Origin: Euryarchaeota archaeon UBA106
Lineage (GTDB): Archaea > Thermoplasmatota > Poseidoniia > Poseidoniales > Thalassarchaeaceae
Direction: 5' to 3'
Assembly: GCA_002502365.1 (NCBI GenBank)
Contig: DAOJ01000042.1
Location: forward strand, 6,390 to 30,692
DNA: 24,303 bases
The position numbers and the translations under genes are program-made. Below are positions 18,059-24,303 of this stretch, one piece after another (position 1 is the stretch's first letter; every line of letters starts with the position of its first letter). Below the pieces are notes generated by a model, which was not told the DNA's origin, searched no databases, and saw nothing but the letters and a program-made list of their open reading frames with translations.

Positions 18059-20587
18059 ATGACGTCCATGGCTGCGACCCGTCCTGGCGTTCAAGAACGA
18101 ATTTTATTACATCTCAGAGATTATGTAGATTACGCCGATAAGGTAGAGGTACCTTTCGCAATATCTCAGATGGGAATAGCCAATGCGGTGTCAATTGCTC
18201 GCTCGAATGTACCGCGTGCGATTTCCGGCATGAAAGAATCTGGTCACTTAATCGAGCGGCAAGCACACGTTTCGGGAGTTTCTCGAAAGAGAAAAGCATA
18301 TTTTTTAACTTCTGAAGGAGTTAGTTTAGCCGATAATATTTGGGAAAAGGCTAGTGAACAACCAGTCCGATTAATTCATCCAGATGGAAAAGCCGAAAGC
18401 TTGGACCTTAGAACAGCTTTGGAAAAAACCGAACTTCCTCTCCGTCACGTAGATATTTTGAGATACTTAGATGATTCAGGCACATTGGACCTATCCTCTC
18501 TATCTCCGGATTTAATTGAAAGAGACCTTTCAAAACATATTGAGAAACAACTTGTCAACTCTCTAAATGACCTACCTAGATTGCGTAGATTCTATGGTCG
18601 AAGCGATGAAATTTCTAAAATGGCAGAAATTCTAGAGAAAGAATCCACAACTCTTCTAGTTCCTGGTATCGCTGGAATTGGGAAAACTGCTTTATCGGCA
18701 AAATTACTTGAAAGGTTCACACACCAAAGGAACCTACTTTACCACCGATGTCAAGATTGGGAGGGGTCTAGGGCCTTTCTTGAAGCGTGTTCAGAATGGC
18801 TAGCAATGATAGGAAATAATGACCTCAGTGATTATGTTACATCAACACCTGTGCCTAAGGTTACTATGGCAGTAAATATCATAATTGAGGCCCTGAAAAA
18901 TACACCTGCTCTAATTGTGATTGATGATTTACATAAGGTAGCCGACGAAAATTTTGTCTCAATTCTTCGAGGGCTTACTCTTCGTGTTCCCGAAGCTGAT
19001 GAATTGGGTATTGTGATGTTTTCTAGGTCGTTTAGAATGGTTGTTCCGGAAACTGATTCGTCAGGAAAATCAGTGGCCCACTTCTTACCATTGGAAGGGC
19101 TAGACCAAGACTCAAGTAGACAAATTCTAACTGCGATGCCCGATATAGAACTTCAACAATTTCTTCATATCTACACTTTGTCTAGGGGGCACCCCTTGGT
19201 TCTAGAATTAATTAATCGAGGAAGCGTTGGAGAGACCTTCCATTCGACATTAGAGGCATTTGTAGAGAAGGAAATTTTTAGCAAATTATCTGGTCCACAA
19301 AAGAGACTATTGGGGGCAATAGCTGTTTTCCGTGAACCAATGCCTTTGGCATCATTCAGCGGTCTCAATGCAGATCTTAATTTGCTTGATGATTTAGTAG
19401 AAAAGGGCCTCGCTAGAAGAATTGACTCGGATAATTATGATGTTCATGATCTGGTAAGGGAATTCCTAGTTCGATCTATGGATGACACTCTAAAGCCTGA
19501 ACTCCATAATAACGCAGTAGAATGGTACAGGAAAAGAACAACTAATCCAGCCGATAGAATCGAATTTATTCACCATTTAAATTCTTCAGGGAATATAGAA
19601 AATCTAGCAGAAGTTTTAGAAAAAGATGGTAGAGGGTTAGTAAAATCGGGTCACATTGAACTTTTAGGTATACTTAGAGGCTTAGAATCCGATGGTTTTT
19701 CTCCAACACAATGGGGTTTGATTCGTGAACTACGAGGCGATATACTCTCTATACAGGGCCGTTGGGATGAAGCCGAGCAAGAATATTCAGCAGCAATACC
19801 TACAGCAAAGAAATACAAAAAGGCTGAAACCCTATCTAGATTGTTGACTGCACAAGCAGATATTGCAGTAAAGAGAGGGGCGATGGACGATGCCCTAGAA
19901 TTACACCGTCAAGCATTAGAGATTCAAATTGCAAAAAGGGATGCGGAAGGTGCTGCAAATTCTTACATTAGTATGGGGTATATTTTCCGTCGTAGAAGAG
20001 ACATGCGTCACGCGTTAGAAGTATATGGAAATGTCGAAGAATTACTAGAGGCAGAAGATAACCCTAGTCTAATGAATGCTAGGATTCAACTCGCTTCGGC
20101 TTTCCTAGAAATGGGTGAATTAGACCGAGCTAGAGATCACGCCATTTCTGCTCATGATGGAACAAAAGAAAATGACATGGATATATTACACGCACGCAGT
20201 AGAGCGGTTTTAGGTAGATATTACGCTAGGGTAAATGACAACGACTTGGCATTACTTCATTACTCAACTGCTCTTGAAGTTCTCTCTGAAGCAACTGACC
20301 CACACAGCGCGGTGGAAGTAGAAATGTTACTCGGCCAAGTGCTGAGTGACACAGGTAGAAAATCTGAAGCAGCGGAGCGATATTTGGATGGGCTCGCAGT
20401 CGCGGAAGCCAATGACTTCAGATTATTACAGGGTGAATTATTAGCCAGATTAGGCGAAGTTGAAAGCGATCGCTCTGCAAGAATGAATTACCTCCAAAGG
20501 TCATTAACTGTATTCCGTGAACTCGGAGCTGTAGATCGTATGCGAGAAGTCCAAAACCAAGTACATCGAGCAATTATGGGCCATTAA
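18059..20587 (+). CDS. Winged-helix / STAND NTPase / TPR signalling protein
   Basis: 842 residues, no signal peptide or membrane segment. Residues 1-100 form a winged-helix DNA-binding domain of MarR/archaeal type (AISQMGIANAVSIARSNVPR recognition region, KRKAYFLTSEG wing). The STAND/NB-ARC-like NTPase module shows FYGR (178-181), Walker A GIAGIGKT (203-210), Walker B LIVIDDLH with D289/D290, a sensor-like FSRS, the GHPLVLEL motif and an MHD-like VHDLVREF (H463, D464). From about residue 560 onward there are TPR-type helical pairs (WDEAEQEYSAA, DDALELHRQALEI, DLALLHYSTALEVL). In MalT- or AfsR-like regulators the TPR part senses a ligand or partner, NTP binding switches the state and the winged helix binds DNA. 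It lies 58 bp after the surface-protein gene on the same strand, but its targets are unknown. A second ATG at 18068 is an alternative start. Confidence 0.88.
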   Translation: MTSMAATRPGVQERILLHLRDYVDYADKVEVPFAISQMGIANAVSIARSNVPRAISGMKESGHLIERQAHVSGVSRKRKAYFLTSEGVSLADNIWEKASEQPVRLIHPDGKAESLDLRTALEKTELPLRHVDILRYLDDSGTLDLSSLSPDLIERDLSKHIEKQLVNSLNDLPRLRRFYGRSDEISKMAEILEKESTTLLVPGIAGIGKTALSAKLLERFTHQRNLLYHRCQDWEGSRAFLEACSEWLAMIGNNDLSDYVTSTPVPKVTMAVNIIIEALKNTPALIVIDDLHKVADENFVSILRGLTLRVPEADELGIVMFSRSFRMVVPETDSSGKSVAHFLPLEGLDQDSSRQILTAMPDIELQQFLHIYTLSRGHPLVLELINRGSVGETFHSTLEAFVEKEIFSKLSGPQKRLLGAIAVFREPMPLASFSGLNADLNLLDDLVEKGLARRIDSDNYDVHDLVREFLVRSMDDTLKPELHNNAVEWYRKRTTNPADRIEFIHHLNSSGNIENLAEVLEKDGRGLVKSGHIELLGILRGLESDGFSPTQWGLIRELRGDILSIQGRWDEAEQEYSAAIPTAKKYKKAETLSRLLTAQADIAVKRGAMDDALELHRQALEIQIAKRDAEGAANSYISMGYIFRRRRDMRHALEVYGNVEELLEAEDNPSLMNARIQLASAFLEMGELDRARDHAISAHDGTKENDMDILHARSRAVLGRYYARVNDNDLALLHYSTALEVLSEATDPHSAVEVEMLLGQVLSDTGRKSEAAERYLDGLAVAEANDFRLLQGELLARLGEVESDRSARMNYLQRSLTVFRELGAVDRMREVQNQVHRAIMGH

Positions 20588-20594
20588 TCCGATC

Positions 20595-21404
20595 CTAAAT
20601 TGTGGATTTAATTTGCTCCAAATCACTTTGACCCAGTAGATTAGAAAAATCAGGCCCTTCTTGTCTTGATATTGACAGAACCCCTTGGAAATTATCGCCA
20701 ATTTGGTGTAAAACCTCAGATTCCGCCAAATGTGGAGCATTATTTTTTTCTGATAAATGACAAAGAACTATGCTTTTCAGTTTAGGATGTAAAACCTCCG
20801 CCAAAATGTCAGCAGCCTGTTCATTAGAAAGATGCCCTCCGCGCCCAGTGATACGTTTTTTCAAAGAAGGAGGATACGGTCCCGAAATTAATTTGTTTAG
20901 GTCATAATTTGCCTCGATGGATATGTGTTCACATCCAGATAAATGTTTCATCAACTCGATAGTAGGTTCTCCTAAATCCGTAACTATGGCGGCTCTCTTA
21001 CCCTCTCCATTACTCGCTATGATGGCTACGTTGTCCGCGTCATCATGAGGTACACATACCGGAAGTAAACTTAGGTTGTCGGAAATATGTAACCTTTCCA
21101 AGCCTTCAAATGTCCTTACTTCTGAAATTGGTTGTAAACCCAATCTCATACATGTTTCGAGATTTGAATATAATCTAGCATTCCATTTTTTTGATGCCTT
21201 AGAAGCCGATTTTGAATGATCTCCATGATGATGAGTGACAATAATAGCATCTATTGAAGAAGGTTCTACGCCGACTAATGCAAGTCTATGTTCCATTTGT
21301 TTCAATGAAAAACCACAGTCAACGATGACCTTGGTGTCCTCTGTCGATAATAATGTGGAATTACCTCGACTACCACTACCAAGATGAGTAATCTCTAATG
21401 TCAT
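20595..21404 (-). CDS. Metallo-beta-lactamase-fold hydrolase, WalJ/YycJ-like
   Basis: A 269-residue soluble MBL-fold protein. The metal motif is THHHGDH (H58, H60, D62, H63), followed by a PHDDADN segment, TDLGEPT, EANYD, GHLSNEQAA and LCHLSEKNN. The last two, with an opening like ITHLGSGSRGNSTLL, fit the WalJ/YycJ group of small MBL proteins, some of which are 5'-3' exonucleases. A phosphodiesterase or nuclease activity is therefore likely, and lactamase activity is not suggested. The start is placed at the ATG at 21404, one residue before the first core strand. The frame extends upstream to a TTG at 21473, but that stretch would contain a perfect hairpin and has no family-like sequence. It converges on the STAND gene with 7 bp between the two stop codons. 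Confidence 0.92.
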   Translation of the reverse strand: MTLEITHLGSGSRGNSTLLSTEDTKVIVDCGFSLKQMEHRLALVGVEPSSIDAIIVTHHHGDHSKSASKASKKWNARLYSNLETCMRLGLQPISEVRTFEGLERLHISDNLSLLPVCVPHDDADNVAIIASNGEGKRAAIVTDLGEPTIELMKHLSGCEHISIEANYDLNKLISGPYPPSLKKRITGRGGHLSNEQAADILAEVLHPKLKSIVLCHLSEKNNAPHLAESEVLHQIGDNFQGVLSISRQEGPDFSNLLGQSDLEQIKSTI

Positions 21405-21430
21405 CGAATCCAAGTTTATGGGGTAAGGCA

Positions 21431-21450
21431 GGGGTCTTGAATAAGACCCC
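21431..21450 (-). promoter_or_regulatory. Perfect 8-bp GC-rich hairpin in the leader of the MBL hydrolase gene
   Basis: GGGGTCTT and AAGACCCC pair perfectly around a 4-nt loop, 27 nt before the ATG at 21404. It lies between the candidate TATA box at 21513-21520 and the start codon, so it would be in the transcript leader. It could be an RNA control element or a DNA operator. No T-tract follows on either strand, so a terminator is less likely. Confidence 0.5.
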
Positions 21451-21512
21451 AATCCAGACACATTTTTGTTCAAATTTGCATAATTCGCCCCCCTCCAACT
21501 TGGTCATTTATC

Positions 21513-21520
21513 ATATATTT
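21513..21520 (-). promoter_or_regulatory. Candidate TATA box for the MBL hydrolase gene
   Basis: On the minus strand the sequence reads aaatatat within a longer AT-rich stretch. Transcription starting about 25 nt away would begin near 21490, giving a leader of roughly 85 nt that includes the hairpin at 21431-21450. The same AT stretch could also be used in the plus direction for the gene at 21602. Confidence 0.45.
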
Positions 21521-21589
21521 TAGTCTAATTGTCCGAACGACGCTCCATCATCGTCATAAGTTAGGCAAGACCGCTTAAGATTGGTCACC

Positions 21590-21595
21590 GGAGGT
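21590..21595 (+). promoter_or_regulatory. Strong Shine-Dalgarno sequence for the gene at 21602
   Basis: GGAGGT lies 6 nt before the ATG at 21602. It fixes the start codon and suggests a leadered transcript, unlike most neighbouring genes, which lack a good ribosome-binding site. Confidence 0.7.
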
Positions 21596-21601
21596 CATAG
21601 C

Positions 21602-24303
21602 ATGCGACGTAAGCAGACTGCATTTCTTGTCACTTTGTTGATTCTTAGTAGTCTGGTTTTTGTTTCACAAACACGTCCACAAGCTCCCGTATCTTCAGTA
21701 GACCCTCCTGATTTACCCGGTTCCGGCCCTATGGCGGTCGACCTAGATGAAGATTTGATACCAGATATTCATGAGGTTATTTATGGTGAATCGAGAGTAA
21801 TAGAAACTCCATTTGGAATTGTAATTGTTGAAGGTTTAGACCCGATGAATGGATCTGATAATGTTACTGATTTTGATAGAGATGGCGCTAGTGCATTGAT
21901 GGAGTATTGCTGGCCATGGACCTTGGACACTTGCTTCACAGAACGCCTCTCATTAACTGGTAAATCACCAGATGAAACAGAGTCTGGATATAGAGAATAC
22001 CTTGACCCAAGGGAATCTGATACTGATGGAGATGGTCTTCCGGATGGATACGAAATTTACATGTGCACAGAGGGAGGAGCCGGCTACCAAAATCAGGCAA
22101 CTAGTGAATGGGTTTGCTTGTATTTTGACCCATTAGATGATTCTGATGCGATAGAGGATGCCGACTTGTGTATCGAACAAGCTAGTGAATGGGGGTGTGG
22201 AGATGGATTTGACGTTAATAGAGACGGTGAAATTGACCTCGACGAGCGTTATACTAATTCTGAAGAATATTGGTTTGGTTCCCCTAGTGATTGGCTTACA
22301 GAAAGAGATGGCTTATGGTGTTCGGGAAAGATGCCTAATCTGCATCCTGATGCCTGTCAGAACGAAGTTGTAAGGCCAACTGGGGACGATGGATGGCTGG
22401 GAAGTGATCCACGTAGAATAGACTCTGATTACTATGCTTGGAGTGAATTGATACCTACTAGTCTTGCTGTACCGGGCGATGGAATTCCAGATGGTTGGGA
22501 AGCCTATTACGGATTAGATCCAAGAAATGCCAGTGATGCCACAATGGATTCAGACTCGGATGGATGGGATTTAGACAGAGACGGATTTATTATACCCGAT
22601 TCTTCAATTTACACAGCTCAATGGGGAGAGGCATTCAGTAATTACGAAGAGTACATGATTCACTTAGATAGTGGTCATTGGGTTCGGCCAGGATTGAAGG
22701 GTGCTCAACTGGATGGTGAATCGGATTTGATGATTTTTGACCAAGGTACTGACCCCATGTTGGTCGATGGTAGAGTTCATACGGTTCTTTCAGATGATGC
22801 AAGAAATCGATTATTAGTTGGGTCCGCATATGGGATTACCGCAATTGATCCATTTAGTGGAACTTCATCGACTTATGAATTACCAAGCGGAATTGAGATG
22901 TTTACTATGTTGCGTTGGACCCCCTCTTCAGAAGATTTTCTTATCTTAGGTACTAATCACGGGCTTCATTCATTAATCCTTGAAAATGGTTTACCGAAAA
23001 TGGAAACTCTTTCCCATTCAGAAATTGGAAAAATAGGAGTCATTGAAAAACTAGAAACAGGTAGCGGAGACTTAGATTTAATTTTACTCGGAGAAGGTTC
23101 TAAAGCATGGAGAATTACAATCTCTGAACCCAACTCGGAATTAAGCAATCCAGATTTTAGTGAAGCCGTTGCAATTAGTGAACTTACAGATATGTTAGAC
23201 CAAGTGGGCGGATCATTCACTGAAGTAATTCATGTTCCAATGTCAGGTAGAGGTCCAATGATGCTTGTAGGAACCGATAGTGGTCTAATTCGTTGGGACA
23301 CAACAGATGGCACTACTTCTGTAGGTCAACCATTCTGGATTTACACAACCGAGAATGCAGAAGAATACGTTCAATTTGCAGATATTCTTAACCAATCGAA
23401 ATCAGCTGTTGTTAGTGTCATGGAATTAGCAGGCCCGATTGCTGCCGATGGCTCACTAGAAGAGGTAACCGGAATTTGGTTTGGAACACCAGGAGGATTA
23501 CATCTGATAGACTTAGATTTATTTGTTGGGCTTCCCAAACAGGCATTCGAAACAGATCGTATGTTTAATGTAGAACGTTGGGAAGAAGGTGCTAATGACA
23601 TCCATTCAATTCATACAATTGACGGGCGTGTCTTAATTGGTTCAAGAGATGGAACTTGGGCTCTTGAAGGAGGTTCTCAAGGTGTTTTGGGAATTTATGA
23701 AAACCAAACAAAAATCCCGGGCCTAGTCACTTCAATGACGACCTTCATTAAAGGAGGAATACCATATTTATTCGCGGGGGTTTCCCCTGGTAAATACATG
23801 AATATTATGCCAATTAACCCTCAATCCATAGATTCAGATTTGGACGGAATGCCCGATGGGTGGGAATTCGCTTATGGGCTAGACCCAACAGATCCTTATG
23901 ATAGAAATCGGGATGCCGATTCGGATGGAGTTATTTTTGAAACAAGTGAAATCACCTTTAATCGAGAATGGACTAACCTAGATGAGTACAGGTTCGTGAA
24001 TACGAGTTTGGGAGGATTTAATGGCACAGATCCCAGAAATATAGATACTGACGGAGACGGATTAACCGATGGGCAGGAATATTGGGGATGGTTCACTGAT
24101 TCCACAGATTTCTCCTGCCATTATCTAAATGAGGAATATATCTGCGATGATTCCGTTGGATTGGCAGCATTGGATGTTCACCTATCTGGGTGGTTAAATT
24201 CCGGTGCGGGAGGTGGAACTGACGGACCAACCGACCCGACCACTAAAGATACTGATGGCGATGGTATGCCTGATGGATGGGAAATTGAACATCGCAGATG
24301 GAT
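21602..24303 (+). CDS. Secreted protein with thrombospondin-type-3-like Ca-binding motifs and probable beta-propeller, 3' end missing
   Basis: From the ATG at 21602 the frame is open for 900 codons to the right edge, so the C-terminus is missing. Residues 1-22 form a signal peptide or anchor (MRRKQTAFLVTLLILSS). Acidic Ca-binding loops occur before and after a central domain: DTDGDGLPDGYE (140-151), GDGIPDGWEAYYGLDP, DSDLDGMPDGWEFAYGLDP (from about 744), DTDGDGLTDGQEYW and DTDGDGMPDGWEIE near the edge. Between them, residues about 388-740 have regularly spaced strands such as LLVGSAYGITAI, LILGTNHGLHSL, MLVGTDSGLIRWD, IWFGTPGGLHLID and VLIGSRDGTWALE, about 50-80 residues apart, as in a beta-propeller. 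Many Asp residues suggest calcium-dependent rigidity in seawater. Ligand and function are unknown; a C-terminal anchor may lie beyond the window. Confidence 0.88.
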   Translation, partial: MRRKQTAFLVTLLILSSLVFVSQTRPQAPVSSVDPPDLPGSGPMAVDLDEDLIPDIHEVIYGESRVIETPFGIVIVEGLDPMNGSDNVTDFDRDGASALMEYCWPWTLDTCFTERLSLTGKSPDETESGYREYLDPRESDTDGDGLPDGYEIYMCTEGGAGYQNQATSEWVCLYFDPLDDSDAIEDADLCIEQASEWGCGDGFDVNRDGEIDLDERYTNSEEYWFGSPSDWLTERDGLWCSGKMPNLHPDACQNEVVRPTGDDGWLGSDPRRIDSDYYAWSELIPTSLAVPGDGIPDGWEAYYGLDPRNASDATMDSDSDGWDLDRDGFIIPDSSIYTAQWGEAFSNYEEYMIHLDSGHWVRPGLKGAQLDGESDLMIFDQGTDPMLVDGRVHTVLSDDARNRLLVGSAYGITAIDPFSGTSSTYELPSGIEMFTMLRWTPSSEDFLILGTNHGLHSLILENGLPKMETLSHSEIGKIGVIEKLETGSGDLDLILLGEGSKAWRITISEPNSELSNPDFSEAVAISELTDMLDQVGGSFTEVIHVPMSGRGPMMLVGTDSGLIRWDTTDGTTSVGQPFWIYTTENAEEYVQFADILNQSKSAVVSVMELAGPIAADGSLEEVTGIWFGTPGGLHLIDLDLFVGLPKQAFETDRMFNVERWEEGANDIHSIHTIDGRVLIGSRDGTWALEGGSQGVLGIYENQTKIPGLVTSMTTFIKGGIPYLFAGVSPGKYMNIMPINPQSIDSDLDGMPDGWEFAYGLDPTDPYDRNRDADSDGVIFETSEITFNREWTNLDEYRFVNTSLGGFNGTDPRNIDTDGDGLTDGQEYWGWFTDSTDFSCHYLNEEYICDDSVGLAALDVHLSGWLNSGAGGGTDGPTDPTTKDTDGDGMPDGWEIEHRRW

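Noticed and set aside
18059..20587. STAND protein as an Avs-like antiviral defence gene
   Set aside because: It has a winged helix where an effector such as a nuclease would be expected, and no defence genes or mobile elements lie nearby; a transcription regulator fits better.
20595..21404. MBL-fold protein as an antibiotic-degrading beta-lactamase
   Set aside because: The C-terminal GHLSNEQAA and LCHLSEKNN motifs and the lack of a signal peptide fit the WalJ/YycJ group.
21470..21481. Three-codon upstream frame (ATG CAA ATT TGA, minus strand) after a GGAGG stretch before the MBL gene
   Set aside because: The transcript start estimated from the TATA-like box falls at or after the GGAGG, so it may not be in the RNA; too short to support as a leader peptide.
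22158..22373. 71-codon plus frame near the right end
   Set aside because: It is an out-of-frame reading of the larger exported protein whose frame is continuous from 21602 to the edge.

Overview
The window looks like chromosomal DNA of an uncultured, fairly AT-rich marine euryarchaeon, most like Marine Group II/III (Poseidoniia-type). The evidence is a CDP-archaeol synthase (an archaeal membrane-lipid enzyme), an AglB/STT3-type oligosaccharyltransferase, TATA-like boxes about 25-45 nt before several genes, and large exported proteins with Ig-like, beta-helix and DxDxDG calcium-binding modules. The lineage is inferred from architecture; no rRNA or marker search could be run. There are no tRNA or rRNA genes, CRISPR arrays, insertion sequences, integrases or att-like repeats, so this does not look like a mobile island. 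No gene-free stretch exceeds 200 bp.

Layout. 1-563 (minus): 5' part of a secreted protein running off the left edge. 589-1341: CDP-archaeol synthase. 1414-2682: purD. 2793-12344: a 3183-residue oligosaccharyltransferase with an extra multi-pass membrane domain at its N-terminus and about 1,750 residues of Ig-like surface stalk ending in a second membrane anchor. 12428-13672: membrane-tethered subtilisin-family protease. 13762-18000: beta-helix/Ig surface protein with a C-terminal anchor and a short cytoplasmic tail. 18059-20587: winged-helix/STAND ATPase/TPR regulator. 20595-21404 (minus): WalJ/YycJ-like metallo-beta-lactamase-fold hydrolase. 21602-24303: secreted protein with thrombospondin-type-3-like DxDGDG motifs and a probable beta-propeller, running off the right edge.

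How the genes may fit together. Six of nine genes concern the cell envelope: membrane lipid, protein N-glycosylation, surface proteolysis and three exported proteins. The central run of four same-strand genes (OST, protease, surface protein, STAND regulator), with gaps of 58-89 bp, is the most interesting part. It can be read as a unit that glycosylates, processes, displays and perhaps monitors cell-surface proteins, but each gene has its own TATA-like element, so an operon is not shown. purD and the WalJ-like hydrolase are ordinary housekeeping neighbours.
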